Below the pieces are notes generated by a model, which saw only the letters and a list, made by a program, of their open reading frames with translations, did no database searches and was not told the DNA's origin. From the NCBI RefSeq assembly GCF_030604785.1, contig NZ_JAUVVF010000005.1, positions 62,001 through 126,000 of the forward strand: a DNA stretch of 64,000 nt. Reading direction: 5' to 3'. Every line of letters begins with the position of its first letter. Position 1 is the stretch's first letter. The stretch is from Paracoccus sp. (in: a-proteobacteria). GTDB taxonomy: Bacteria; Pseudomonadota; Alphaproteobacteria; Rhodobacterales; Rhodobacteraceae. Position numbers and translations under genes: made by a program. Shown here piece by piece: positions 50,789-62,088 of this stretch.

Positions 50789-51676
50789 ATGCAAGCGCCC
50801 ACCCTGTCAGAAATCGACCCGTCGCGCCATCTGCTGATCGCGGGGCCCACGGCCAGCGGCAAGTCGGCGCTGGCGCTGGCGGTGGCCCGGGCGCAGGGTG
50901 GCGTGATCGTGAACGCGGATGCGCTGCAGGTCTGGTCGTGCTGGCGCGTCCTGACCGCGCGCCCCGACGCCGCCGACGAGGCGAGCGCGCCCCATGCGCT
51001 ATACGGTCATGTGACGCCTGACCGGACTTATTCGGTGGGCGATTGGCTGCGCGATCTGGCGGGGCTCATAGGGCAGCGGCTGATCGTGACGGGCGGAACG
51101 GGCCTCTACCTCACGGCGCTGACGCGGGGTCTGGCGCAGATACCCGCGACGCCCCCCGCCCTGCGGGCCGAGGCCGACGCGATCCTGCGCGGCCCCGACG
51201 GTCTGGCGCGGCTGCTGGCGGATCTCGACGCGCCCACCGCCGCCCGGATCGACCGCCGCAACCCCGCCCGCGTCCAGCGCGCATGGGAGGTGCTGCGCGC
51301 CACGGGGCGCGGCCTGTCCTCGTGGCAGGACGAGACGCCGCCGCCCCTGATCGCCCCCGCCGACTGCCAGCGCATCCTGATCGAGGCCGACCGCGACTGG
51401 CTGGCCCGCCGGATCGAGACGCGGTTCCACGCGATGATCCGCGACGGCGCGCTGGACGAGGTTGCCGCGATGCTGCTCGACTGGCATCCCGACCGGCAAT
51501 GGGCGCGTGCCATCGGTGCGCCCGAGCTGGTCGCGCATCTGCAGGGCCGTACCAGTCTGGCCGAGGCGGTCGAACTGGCCGTCATCGCCACGCGCCAATA
51601 TGCCAAGACGCAGCGGATCTGGTTCCGGGGGCGCATGCGCGACTGGACGCTGCGCCGGGCCGAAACGCTGTTCTAG
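50789..51676 (+). CDS. miaA: tRNA dimethylallyltransferase
   Basis: HLLIAGPTASGKSALALAVA...NADALQVW...GGTGLYLTALTRGL. Confidence 0.96.
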   Translation: MQAPTLSEIDPSRHLLIAGPTASGKSALALAVARAQGGVIVNADALQVWSCWRVLTARPDAADEASAPHALYGHVTPDRTYSVGDWLRDLAGLIGQRLIVTGGTGLYLTALTRGLAQIPATPPALRAEADAILRGPDGLARLLADLDAPTAARIDRRNPARVQRAWEVLRATGRGLSSWQDETPPPLIAPADCQRILIEADRDWLARRIETRFHAMIRDGALDEVAAMLLDWHPDRQWARAIGAPELVAHLQGRTSLAEAVELAVIATRQYAKTQRIWFRGRMRDWTLRRAETLF

Positions 51677-51781
51677 ATCACACACCTGCAGGATGAATTG
51701 TATTCGGGTCGCATTTACTTCATGGTGTTTTAACCGGTTTGGGCGATGATCCCTGCATGAGGCAGGAGGAAACGCGGACAG

Positions 51782-52885
51782 ATGGCGGTTCTGGGCGGCA
51801 GTGACTGGCGCAAGGGGTTTCCCTTCACCGCAAGCCTTCTGCGGTCGGGTCGCGCGGGCGCACGGACCGGCGTCACCGCCCCCGTCATTCCCGATGATGG
51901 ACGCCCCGTCAATCGTCCTGCAGACAGCACTGACAGGCCGACGCCGCTGCGCGCTGCGACCGGCAAGGCCCCGCCCGAGGCTCTGGCGCTGGCGCTGACC
52001 GGTCCGGACCCGCTCGGGCCGTCGCGGCATGCGGGGATGCGACGGTTCGTGCCCCGCCGCGCCAGCCTGCGCCTGCTGCCGCTCGGGGCGTTCCTGTGGG
52101 GAACGAATGACAGCCCGCCGCAACCCCGGACGCGGCCCGAACATGTGCTGATCTGGGTGACGCAAGGCGGGCTGGCGCTGCGCTGGCCCGGATCGCGCGC
52201 GCTGCTGCGGCCCGGGGATTTGCGCTACATCCCTTCGGGCACCGCATTCGCAGCCCTGCCCGGGGTCGAGACGCAGGGCCATGTGCTGCTACTGCCGCAC
52301 GATCTGGTGCGGGGGCTCGACCCGGGGCTGCCCGCTCAGGGGCTGGCCGGGCGCGTCGGGCAGCAGGCCGAGCCGCTGTCCTTCGCGCTGCAGGACCTGA
52401 TGGCCGAGGCCGCGCGCGACGTGACGGAGCCGGCGCGCAGCAAGGCGCTGCGCCAGCACCTGTCGCTGCTGGCCCTGCGCCTGCAACGGCTGGACCCGCC
52501 CGCCGAAACCGGCCTCGACCCCGGTCCTGCCAGCGCCGATCACGCCTTGGTCGAGCGCTTTCTGGCCGAGATCGCGCCCGATCCGGGGCGGCAGGTGACG
52601 CTGGCAGAACTGGCGGCGCAGATGGGGACCAGCCTCACCGCCCTCGACCGGGCCTGTCTGGCCGCAAGAGGCAGGCGCGCGATCGATCTGCTGCACGGGC
52701 TTCGCCTGGACCGCGCGGCCGAGATGCTGCGCCACAGCGAATTGCCCGTGCATCGCATCTCGCAGATGCTGGGCTATTCCAGCCTGGCCCATTTCACCCG
52801 CGCCTTCGTGGCGGCGACGGGCAGACCGCCCGACGCCTTCCGCATGCAGATCAGGCGCGGCAGCGAATGGCGCGGGGACGCCTGA
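51782..52885 (+). CDS. AraC family transcriptional regulator
   Basis: C-terminal HTH: TLAELAAQMGTSLTALDRACLAARGRRAIDLLHGLRLDRAAEMLRHSELPVHRISQMLGYSSLAHFTRAFVAATGRPPDAFR; start uncertain (internal ATG at 52037). Confidence 0.85.
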   Translation: MAVLGGSDWRKGFPFTASLLRSGRAGARTGVTAPVIPDDGRPVNRPADSTDRPTPLRAATGKAPPEALALALTGPDPLGPSRHAGMRRFVPRRASLRLLPLGAFLWGTNDSPPQPRTRPEHVLIWVTQGGLALRWPGSRALLRPGDLRYIPSGTAFAALPGVETQGHVLLLPHDLVRGLDPGLPAQGLAGRVGQQAEPLSFALQDLMAEAARDVTEPARSKALRQHLSLLALRLQRLDPPAETGLDPGPASADHALVERFLAEIAPDPGRQVTLAELAAQMGTSLTALDRACLAARGRRAIDLLHGLRLDRAAEMLRHSELPVHRISQMLGYSSLAHFTRAFVAATGRPPDAFRMQIRRGSEWRGDA

Positions 52886-52992
52886 GGCGATGCGCCATGG
52901 CGACAGGCGCGCCTGAGCAGCGAGCCTCCAACACCATCCTCGCGGCATGGCAGCGCGGCAGCCGCCGGGTCAAGCCGCGATCCGTGGACGCT

Positions 52993-53742
52993 TCAAGCCT
53001 CGGACGGCACGCCAGCCCGACCGCGAAAGCCTGTGGCGACGACGAACTTCTCGGAACTGTCGCTGCGGCTTGCGGGCGGCTTCACGTTAACGACCTTCTC
53101 GAAATTGCGCTTGAGCATGGCCTGCATCTCGGCCTCGGCGCCGCCTGCCAGCACCTTGGCGACGAAGGTGCCGCCCGGCTCCAGCACGTCAAAAGCCAGT
53201 TGCGCGGCCGCCTCGACCAGCGCGACGATGCGCAGGTGGTCGGTGCCCTTGTGGCCGGACGAGGCGGCGGCCATGTCCGACATCACCACATCCGCGGGCC
53301 CGCCCAGCCATGCCTTGACCTGATCGTCGGCTCCGTCCGACAGGAAGTCCAGCTGATGGATCTCGGCCCCGGCGATCGGGTCCACCTCTTGCAGGTCCAG
53401 CCCCAGAACGCGGCCCTGCTTCTTGTCGGCCCGCTCGCCAAGCGCGTTGACGCGGGCGACGGCCACCTGACACCAGCCGCCCGGCGCGCAGCCCAGATCG
53501 ACGACCCGCGCCCCCGGCACCAGAAAGCGATACTTGTCGTCAAGCTCGATGATCTTGTAGGCGGCACGGCCCCGAAAGCCCTCGCGCCGGGCGCGGGCCA
53601 CATAGGGGTCGTTCAGCTGCCGTTCCAGCCAGAGCTTCGAGGACAGCTTGCGCCCCTTGGCGGTCTTGACCCGCACCTTCAGATCGCGCGCGCCGCGGCC
53701 GCTGGACTTGCCCGCGCGGCTGCCTGGTTGCTTTGTCATCAT
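52993..53742 (-). CDS. rlmE: 23S rRNA (uridine-2'-O-)-methyltransferase RlmE (FtsJ)
   Basis: [17 protein letters not shown]-type start, [35 protein letters not shown]. Confidence 0.95.
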   Translation of the reverse strand: MMTKQPGSRAGKSSGRGARDLKVRVKTAKGRKLSSKLWLERQLNDPYVARARREGFRGRAAYKIIELDDKYRFLVPGARVVDLGCAPGGWCQVAVARVNALGERADKKQGRVLGLDLQEVDPIAGAEIHQLDFLSDGADDQVKAWLGGPADVVMSDMAAASSGHKGTDHLRIVALVEAAAQLAFDVLEPGGTFVAKVLAGGAEAEMQAMLKRNFEKVVNVKPPASRSDSSEKFVVATGFRGRAGVPSEA

Positions 53743-54860
53743 GCCACTCCGTTCAGTCCTTCGGGCTTCAGCACCCCATCGCGCACCATCTGGGCATAAA
53801 GCAACCCCTCGCGCAGGCCCCGGTCGGCCACCGACAGCCGTGTCGTGGGCCAGACGCGCATCAGGGTCTGCAGGATCGCGGCGCCCGACATGATCAGGGC
53901 GTGACGCTCGCGCCCGATGCGCGGATCGGCGCGGCGCCCGTCGGGGCCAAGCTGAAGATAGGAATGGATCACCCGGTCGATCTGTTCGCTGGTCATCTCT
54001 AGCCCGTCAACCTTGGTCCGGTCATAGCGGCGCAGGCCCAGAAAGCTGGCCGCCACGGTCGTCACCGTCCCGGAGGTGCCGATGATCTGGAACCCCTCGT
54101 CGGGCGAGCCGTCGGCATAAGGGGTGAAATTGGCCAGCGCCTCTTCGAAGAACCACGACATCAGCGCGAAACGGCCCTGATCATCCTCGACATCGGCGAA
54201 CTGGTCACGCAGCGTCGCCACGCCCAAGGGCACGCTGATCCAGTCCACCACCCGCGCGCCGCCGGGCTGCGGATTTCCGAAGCCGTCCGACAGGCGCATG
54301 ATGGCGCGGGGCCGTTCCTTGGGCTCGACATCCTCGAGGTCGATCCAGACAAGCTCGGTCGAGCCGCCGCCGATATCGACGACCATCAGCGTCTCGGTCT
54401 TGTGGCTGACCAGCGGCGCGCAGGAGATGACGGCCAGCCGTGCCTCTTCCTCGGCGCCGATGATCTCGACGGGCAGGCCGGTCTCGCGGCGGATGGTGCG
54501 CATGAAGTCGCGGCTGTTGCGGGCGCGGCGGCAGGCCTCGGTCGCGACCATCCGCATCTTGCGGACCTTGTGCTGTTCCAGCTTTCGCTTGCAGACCTGC
54601 AACGCATGCACGGTCCGCGCCATGGAACTGCGCGAGAGCCGGCCCGAGGCTTCAAGCCCCTGCCCCAGCTGGACAGGCTTGGAAAAGCTGTCCACGACCT
54701 GAAACTGACTGCCCGACGGTCGGGCAATCAGCATCCGGCACGAATTGGTCCCAAGGTCGAGGGCCGCGTATAGCCCCCCATCCTCGGGGTGTCGGGTGCC
54801 TGACGGCTCGACCGTATTTCTCGGGAACGCGTCCGCACCCGCAGGACGCCTGGGCGTCAT
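53739..54860 (-). CDS. Ppx/GppA phosphatase family protein
   Basis: [19 protein letters not shown]...[15 protein letters not shown]...[11 protein letters not shown]. Confidence 0.94.
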   Translation of the reverse strand: MTPRRPAGADAFPRNTVEPSGTRHPEDGGLYAALDLGTNSCRMLIARPSGSQFQVVDSFSKPVQLGQGLEASGRLSRSSMARTVHALQVCKRKLEQHKVRKMRMVATEACRRARNSRDFMRTIRRETGLPVEIIGAEEEARLAVISCAPLVSHKTETLMVVDIGGGSTELVWIDLEDVEPKERPRAIMRLSDGFGNPQPGGARVVDWISVPLGVATLRDQFADVEDDQGRFALMSWFFEEALANFTPYADGSPDEGFQIIGTSGTVTTVAASFLGLRRYDRTKVDGLEMTSEQIDRVIHSYLQLGPDGRRADPRIGRERHALIMSGAAILQTLMRVWPTTRLSVADRGLREGLLYAQMVRDGVLKPEGLNGVA

Positions 54861-54915
54861 GATCACGCCCTCCGATGACAAGTTGCTGAAAACGTAACCC
54901 GCGCGGGGGACGCGT

Positions 54916-56703
54916 TCAAGGGGTGGCGGACCCGCGATGATCGCCTGCGGCGCCAAGCGCGGCCGGCCGCGCCGCGTCCTGGCCGCACAGCGCGGGCGTC
55001 AGAGCGGCGATGGCATCCCATTGCGACAGGAAGACCCGGCCCGTCAGTTCGTGCAGCAGATGGCAGCGGCACAGACGGTCCATGACCGGGCCCTTGACCT
55101 CGGACAGGTGCAGCGTGACGCCCATGCCCGACAGCCGCTGGTTCAGCGCCTGAAGGCTTTCGACCGCCGACAGGTCCACGCTGTTCACCGCCGAGAACAT
55201 CAGCACGACATGGCGGATGCGCGGCTCGGCTGCGACGCGGTCCAGCACGCGATCCTCCAGCATGCGGGCATTGGCGAAATAGAGGCTCTCGTCGATGCGG
55301 ATGGTCAGCAGGCAGGGATCGGTCAGCACGTCGTGGCGCAGGATGTTGCGGAAATGCTGGGTGCCGGGGACCAGGCCCACCTCGGCGATATGGGGACGCG
55401 AGGTGTTCCACAGATGCAGCAGCACCGACAGGATCACCCCCGCGCTGACGCCGGTTTCCACGCCCATCAGCAGGGTCAGCGCGATGGTCACGGCGACGGC
55501 TGCGAAATCGGCGCGGCTGTAATCCCAGGCGTGGCGAAGGATCTTCAGATCGACCAGCGACAGGACCGCGACGATGATCGTCGCGGCCAGCGTGGCCGTG
55601 GGCAGGTAGTGGATCAGCGGCGTCAGCGCAAAGGCCGCGACGGCCAGCCCGATGGCGGTGAAGGCGCCTGCCGCGGGCGTCTCGGCGCCGGCATCGGCAT
55701 TCACGACCGACCGCGCAAAGCCGCCCGTGACCGGCATCCCGCCGGTGAAGCCCGCCCCGATATTGGCCGCGCCGAGGCCGATCAGCTCCTGATCCGGGTC
55801 GATGCGTTCGCGGCGTTTTGCGGCCAGGGTCTGGCCCACGCTGACGGATTCGACGAAACCGATGACCGAGATCAGCAGCGCCGGCACCAGCAGCGCCCCG
55901 ATCAGGTCGCTGGAAAAGGCGGGCAGCGTCAGCGGCGGCAGGCCCTGCGGCACCGTGCCCACAATCGCGACCCCGCTTTCGTCAAGGCCAAGGCCCCAGA
56001 CCAGCAGCGTCGTGACCAGCACCGCCAGCACCGGACCCGCCCGCGCGACCATCGTCGCGGCCCTCTGCGACAGCCCCAGTCGGCGCAGCAAGGGCGCCAG
56101 CGCCTTGCGCTGCCAGAACAGAAACGCCGTCGTCGCCACCCCAAGCGCCAGCGTGATAGGGTTCGTCCCGCCCACCGCCCCTGCCAGCGAGGCCAGCATC
56201 TGCGGCAGCGTATCCCCGCCCGCCTGCACGCCCAGAATATGGCGGAACTGGCTCAGCGCGATCAGCAGGCCCGACGCGGTGATGAAGCCCGCAATCACCG
56301 GATGCGACAGGAAATTGGCCAGAAAGCCCAGCCGGAAGAGGCCCATCAGGATCAGGATGCCGCCCGACAGCACGGCCAGCGTCAGCGCCGCCGCCGCATA
56401 GCCCGCCGTGCCCTGCGCCGCGACCTGCCCGACCGCCGCCGCCGTCATCAGCGAGACCACCGCGACCGGCCCCACCGCCAGCGCCCGCGACGAGCCAAAG
56501 ATCGCATAAAGCATGATCGGCAGGATCGAGGCATAGATCCCCGCCTCGGGCGGCAGCCCCGCCAGCATCGCATAGGCCAGCGATTGCGGGATCAGCATGA
56601 TCGTGACGATCACCGCCGCCAGCAGGTCGCCCTGCAAGGCCGCACGATCATAGCGCCGCCCCCAGTCGAGGATCGGCAGGTAGCGGGACAGCCGGAGGCG
56701 CAT
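54916..56703 (-). CDS. SulP family inorganic anion transporter (STAS domain)
   Basis: LLAAVIVTIMLIPQSLAYAMLAGLPPEAGIYASILPIMLYAIFGSSRALAVGPVAV; C-terminal STAS HVVLMFSAVNSVDLSAVESL. Confidence 0.96.
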   Translation of the reverse strand: MRLRLSRYLPILDWGRRYDRAALQGDLLAAVIVTIMLIPQSLAYAMLAGLPPEAGIYASILPIMLYAIFGSSRALAVGPVAVVSLMTAAAVGQVAAQGTAGYAAAALTLAVLSGGILILMGLFRLGFLANFLSHPVIAGFITASGLLIALSQFRHILGVQAGGDTLPQMLASLAGAVGGTNPITLALGVATTAFLFWQRKALAPLLRRLGLSQRAATMVARAGPVLAVLVTTLLVWGLGLDESGVAIVGTVPQGLPPLTLPAFSSDLIGALLVPALLISVIGFVESVSVGQTLAAKRRERIDPDQELIGLGAANIGAGFTGGMPVTGGFARSVVNADAGAETPAAGAFTAIGLAVAAFALTPLIHYLPTATLAATIIVAVLSLVDLKILRHAWDYSRADFAAVAVTIALTLLMGVETGVSAGVILSVLLHLWNTSRPHIAEVGLVPGTQHFRNILRHDVLTDPCLLTIRIDESLYFANARMLEDRVLDRVAAEPRIRHVVLMFSAVNSVDLSAVESLQALNQRLSGMGVTLHLSEVKGPVMDRLCRCHLLHELTGRVFLSQWDAIAALTPALCGQDAARPAALGAAGDHRGSATP

Positions 56704-56718
56704 GGGCAGACTTTCGCG

Positions 56719-57624
56719 TCAGAGGCCGTTCACCGGCACTTTCAGCATCGGGCGCCCGTCCGCATCCTTGGGGATCTCGCCCGCGCGCATGTTCACCTGC
56801 AAGGACGGGATGATCAGGCGCGGCATGTCAAGCTGCGCGTCGCGTTCGGTGCGAAAGGCGATGAAATCCTCGCGCGTCTTGCCCTCGCCGACATGGATGT
56901 TGTGCGCCTTTTCCTCGGCCACGGTCGTCTCCCACTGGATGTCGCGCCCGTTCGGGCCGTAATCGTGGCACATGAACAGCCGCGTCTCGTCGGGCAGCGA
57001 CAGGACGCGCTGGATGCTGTCATACAGCACGCCCGCATCGCCGCCGGGAAAATCGGCGCGGGCCGAGCCGCCGTCGGGCATGAACAGCGTGTCGCCCACA
57101 AAGGCCGCATCGCCCATCACATGCGTCATGCAGGCCGGCGTGTGGCCGGGCGTGTGAAAGGCGAAACAGCGCATCGCGCCGACATGGTATTCGTCTCCAT
57201 CCTCGAACAGGCGGTCGAACTGGCTGCCGTCGCGCTGGAATTCGGTGCCCTCGTTGAAGATCTTTCCGAACACGTCCTGAACGATCAGGATATTCGCGCC
57301 GATCCCGATCTTGCCGCCCAGCTTCTGCTGGATGTAGGGCGCCGCGGAGAGGTGGTCGGCATGGACATGGGTCTCGATGATCCATTCCAGCGACAGGCCC
57401 CGCGCCTCGATCTCGGCGATCAGGGCATCGGCATGGTCATAGGTGATCCGCCCGGCGGCGTAATCGATATCCATCACCGAATCGATGATGGCGCAGGCAT
57501 TCGAGGACGGGTCCTTGACGATGTAGCTGATCGTGTTCGTCTGCGCGTCGAAATGCGCCGAAACATCCGGGCGCACTCCAAGATCGACGGCGGGCAATGC
57601 CTTGGGGCTTTCGGTCATGGTCAT
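56719..57624 (-). CDS. MBL-fold hydrolase, persulfide dioxygenase-like (Blh/ETHE1 group)
   Basis: ETHVHADHLSAAPYIQQKLGGKIGIGANI, HTPGHTPACMTHV, FVGDTLFMPDGGSARADFPGG, FMCHDYGPNGRDI. Confidence 0.9.
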   Translation of the reverse strand: MTMTESPKALPAVDLGVRPDVSAHFDAQTNTISYIVKDPSSNACAIIDSVMDIDYAAGRITYDHADALIAEIEARGLSLEWIIETHVHADHLSAAPYIQQKLGGKIGIGANILIVQDVFGKIFNEGTEFQRDGSQFDRLFEDGDEYHVGAMRCFAFHTPGHTPACMTHVMGDAAFVGDTLFMPDGGSARADFPGGDAGVLYDSIQRVLSLPDETRLFMCHDYGPNGRDIQWETTVAEEKAHNIHVGEGKTREDFIAFRTERDAQLDMPRLIIPSLQVNMRAGEIPKDADGRPMLKVPVNGL

Positions 57625-57737
57625 GGGGCTCTCCTGCGGCTGGCATCATCCTGTCTGCTCGATATACGAATTCCAAAACCTGAATGCAATAACGGCGCTG
57701 CTTGACGCGCGTGACGGGCGGGGGCAAGCAGTTCGTC

Positions 57738-59189
57738 ATGATCGACCTGCGCCCTGTAGCCCACCCGATTGGAAAGATCGTCGTCGTGCTGGGCGCGGCG
57801 ATGCTGGCGCCCATGCTGGTCGATCTGTGGCAGGGCGATCCGCATTGGCAGGTCTTTCTGGAATGTGCCGTGATCACGATGGTCATGGGCGGGCTGATCA
57901 CCGTCGCCACGCGCGGCCACTATACCTCGCTGAAACTTCAGCAGGCCTTTCTGCTGACATCGGGGCTGTGGCTGGTCATCCCGGTCTTCGGCGCCCTGCC
58001 CTTCATGCTGGGCGCCCCGCGCGCCACCTTCACCGATGCCTTCTTCGAGGCGATGTCGGGCGTCACCACCACCGGCACCACCGCCTTTCCGGCGCTGGAC
58101 GGGCTGCCGCGCGGCACACATCTGTGGCGGGCGCTGCTGCAATGGATGGGGGGACTGGGGATCGTCGTCGTGGCGATGGTCTTCCTGCCGGTCATGCGCG
58201 TGGGCGGCATGCAGTTCTTCCGCTCCGAAGGCTTCGACACGCTCGGCAAGGTGCTGCCCCGCGCCCGCACCATCGCCGGAGAGATGACCGTCGTTTATCT
58301 GGCCCTGACGGGGGCCTGCGCGCTGACCTATCTGGCGCTAGGCATGACGGGGTTCGATGCGGTGGTCCATGCGCTGACCACGACCTCGACCGGGGGTTTC
58401 TCGAATTACGATGCCAGTTTCGGGGCCTATCTGGGCGGGCCGGAATGGGCGGCCTCGGTTTTCATGATCCTGGCCTCGATCCCCTTCGTGCGCATGGTGC
58501 AGGCGATGCGCGGCGATCTGGACCCGATCTGGCGCGACAGCCAGATCCGCGCCTATCTGCGCTGGATCGCCTATGCCTGCGGGATCATCATCATCTATCG
58601 GCTCGCCTACATCCACCGGGGCGTGCCGGTCGAGGAGGTGCTGCGCGAGACCGTCTTCAACACGATCACAATCTTTTCCGGAACCGGCTATGCCTCGACC
58701 GATGTGCTGGGCTGGGGGCATCTGCCGCTGGCGCTGCTGATCATCGTGGGCCTGATCGGGGGCTGCACGGGTTCGACGGGTTGTTCGGTCAAGGTGTTCC
58801 GCTACCTGATCCTGCTTCAGACCGTGCGCGCCCAGATCCGGCGGATGCATTCGCCCCACCGCGTCTATCCGCTGCGCTACGAGGGCCGCCCGCTGGACCG
58901 CGACGTCGTCAATTCCGTCATGGCCTTCTTCACGCTGTTCATGCTGACCTTCGGCCTGCTGATCGTCGGACTGTCGCTGACCGGGCTGCATCCGCGCACC
59001 GCGCTGACCGCCGCCTGGACGGCCATTGCCAATGTCGGCCCCGTCTGGGGCCCCGAGATCACCCGCAACGGGTCCGTCGCGAACTTTCCCGAGCCTGCCA
59101 AGATCCTGATGATCATCGGCATGTATCTGGGCCGACTGGAACTGGTCTCGGTCCTGGTCCTGCTGATGCCGCGCTTCTGGCGCGGCTGA
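57738..59189 (+). CDS. trkH: TrkH family potassium uptake protein
   Basis: TDAFFEAMSGVTTTGTTAF, ALTTTSTGGFSNYD, FSGTGYASTDVLGW, GGCTGSTGCSVKVFRY. Confidence 0.96.
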   Translation: MIDLRPVAHPIGKIVVVLGAAMLAPMLVDLWQGDPHWQVFLECAVITMVMGGLITVATRGHYTSLKLQQAFLLTSGLWLVIPVFGALPFMLGAPRATFTDAFFEAMSGVTTTGTTAFPALDGLPRGTHLWRALLQWMGGLGIVVVAMVFLPVMRVGGMQFFRSEGFDTLGKVLPRARTIAGEMTVVYLALTGACALTYLALGMTGFDAVVHALTTTSTGGFSNYDASFGAYLGGPEWAASVFMILASIPFVRMVQAMRGDLDPIWRDSQIRAYLRWIAYACGIIIIYRLAYIHRGVPVEEVLRETVFNTITIFSGTGYASTDVLGWGHLPLALLIIVGLIGGCTGSTGCSVKVFRYLILLQTVRAQIRRMHSPHRVYPLRYEGRPLDRDVVNSVMAFFTLFMLTFGLLIVGLSLTGLHPRTALTAAWTAIANVGPVWGPEITRNGSVANFPEPAKILMIIGMYLGRLELVSVLVLLMPRFWRG

Positions 59190-59192
59190 GCG

Positions 59193-60572
59193 TCAGGGCG
59201 TGACGGGCGCCGCCGGCGCGTCCTCGCCCGCGGCGGGGGCGAAGCGGTCGAGGCTGTCGGACAGTTCCGCCGCGATCCGGGTCTGCGTCTGGGGGTCCGA
59301 GGCCGGCCAGATCAGCACCCAGCCCTCGGCCCGGCCGTCGCGCACGCGGCCCTCGGCCTCGCCGCGATGGGCCTCGTTCTCGCCGCGCAGATGGACATGG
59401 CCCTGCCGGATCGTGCGTTCGGGGCTGGGCACCCAGCCAAGCGCGGTCACAAGCCCCGCAAGGTCCAGCAATTCCTGCTGCCCGCCCTTCTGGCTGAACA
59501 GGATCAGCGCCGCGCCGGAATCGTTGGCCGGGCCATAGATCGACAGCGCGCGTTCCGCCCGGTCGAAGACCAGCGCCGACAGGGGCGCGGTGACCGACAG
59601 GCCCGTCGCCTCGTCGCGCAATTCGGTCAGCCCCATGCGGTCGCGCCATTCGGCCCGCGCCTCGGTCAGCAGCCGCATCGCGGTGCCGGGATCGGTCGCG
59701 CGGCGCGCGGTCGCGATCTCGGCGCGGATCGCGGCCTGCGTCATCGGGCCGTCCTTGCCGTCGATGGCGCCCTCGTAATGACCCGCCCAACGCAGCGCGC
59801 GCTGGACATCCTCCAGCGGCGGCAGCGGTTCGGACGCGCCGGGCGCGGGCAGGTCCGGGGCGCCCCCCTCGACCAGCGGCGCGCCAAGGCTGTCCGCCCC
59901 GGTCACGACGGCATCCGAGGGGATGATCTCGGCCGTCTTCAGGACCGGCGCCCAGGCTTCGGCTGCCTCGGGAGACAGAGGGCCAAGCGCAAGCGCGAAC
60001 CAGCCGTCGGGCAAGGCCCAGAGCCAGGCGTCGCCGAACTCGGCCTGCCAGCGGGCCAGGGCCTCGCGGGCCTCGGTTTCGGTCTCGAACGCCTCGAGGC
60101 GCAGGAAACGCCCCTCGGGCAGGGCCGGCTCGGGCGCGGCTTCGGGTTCCGGTTCGGCTTCGGCAACGGCTTCGGGTTCAGGCGCGGGTTCGGGCTCGGC
60201 GACAGGTTCAGGCTCGGCGGCCGGCTCTGCGACGGGTTCCGCAGCGGCGGCGACAGGCGCCGCGCCCACCGGCGACAGGGTGGTGCTGGCAGGCGGCTGG
60301 CTGACGAAGGCGTCCCCCGGCACCGAACGCTCGGCCCGCAGATCGGCCAGCAGAGCCTCGGCCTCGGCCCGGTCCAGCGGACCAAGCGCGATCCCGGTCC
60401 AGCCCCCCGGCAGGGGCAGCGTCACCACATTGTCGAAGCGCTGCGCCCAGCCTGCCGCGGCCTCGGCGGCGGCGGCCTCGCTGCGCTTGGCCTCCAGCCG
60501 GATCACCGCGCCTTCGGCCATGGCCTGCATCGGCAGCATTCCCGCCAGAACGATCACACCCAAGCGCCGCAT
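59193..60572 (-). CDS. Secreted protein with two SPOR-like repeats, E/P/A-rich linker and peptidoglycan-binding-like region
   Basis: Signal peptide; [30 protein letters not shown] and [29 protein letters not shown] are paralogous; [27 protein letters not shown] resembles PG_binding_1. Confidence 0.85.
   Translation of the reverse strand: MRRLGVIVLAGMLPMQAMAEGAVIRLEAKRSEAAAAEAAAGWAQRFDNVVTLPLPGGWTGIALGPLDRAEAEALLADLRAERSVPGDAFVSQPPASTTLSPVGAAPVAAAAEPVAEPAAEPEPVAEPEPAPEPEAVAEAEPEPEAAPEPALPEGRFLRLEAFETETEAREALARWQAEFGDAWLWALPDGWFALALGPLSPEAAEAWAPVLKTAEIIPSDAVVTGADSLGAPLVEGGAPDLPAPGASEPLPPLEDVQRALRWAGHYEGAIDGKDGPMTQAAIRAEIATARRATDPGTAMRLLTEARAEWRDRMGLTELRDEATGLSVTAPLSALVFDRAERALSIYGPANDSGAALILFSQKGGQQELLDLAGLVTALGWVPSPERTIRQGHVHLRGENEAHRGEAEGRVRDGRAEGWVLIWPASDPQTQTRIAAELSDSLDRFAPAAGEDAPAAPVTP
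60130..60255. repeat. Degenerate hexanucleotide-like repeat encoding the EPxPE/A linker
   Basis: Runs of ggttcg/ggctcg/ggcttc on + strand. Confidence 0.7.
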
Positions 60573-60691
60573 GCCGCTGTCCCCATCTGTTTCATGGCTG
60601 CGGCGCGTTGGCCCGCCAGCCTTTATTGACCCTGCCCCGCCCGACGCCTAGAAGGCCCGGGCAGGCCCGATCTACCCAAAAGGACGCCCCC

Positions 60692-61611
<920 letters not shown>

Positions 61612-61615
<4 letters not shown>

Positions 61616-62088
61616 ACTGGGGCAAGATCGCCATCGTCACCCTGCTGGGCGGCGGCATCGCTGCGGGCGCGGGTGTCTGGTATACCCAGGAATACGCCTT
61701 CTTCGACCGCATCGACCCGGCCTCGCCCGAGGCCGAGATCACGGTCGAGACCGAGACCGGCCCCGTCCCCCTGGCGCTGACCGCGTTCGAGGGCATCAAT
61801 GCCGACAGCTCGCCCATCCGCTGGCGCATCTGCGGCCGCGCCGAGACGCTGCCCGAGGGGATGATCCCGGCCCCGAACTCGCTGCCCCTGAACGGGCCGC
61901 GCTGGTTTTCCTGCTACAACGCCCCGCAGATCGGCGCCGACCTGCAATCGGGCACCGCCACCGCATGGCTGGCCCAATCCGAGGTGCGCACGGATGTGGA
62001 CCGCATCCTCGTGACCTATCCTGACGGCCGCGTCTTCGGCTGGCACGAATACAACGAAAAGAACCCGGAACGCGGAGTGATGGACTGA
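61612..62088 (+). CDS. DUF6446-like single-TM protein
   Basis: N-terminal [26 protein letters not shown]; start overlaps the glyQ stop (ATGA), stop overlaps the glyS start (TGATG). Confidence 0.85.

Noticed and set aside
57625-57737. BigR-type operator between the MBL gene and trkH (ATTC-N8-GAAT)
   Set aside because: Only a weak 4-bp inverted repeat in AT-rich DNA and no ArsR regulator in the window; not supportable by eye.
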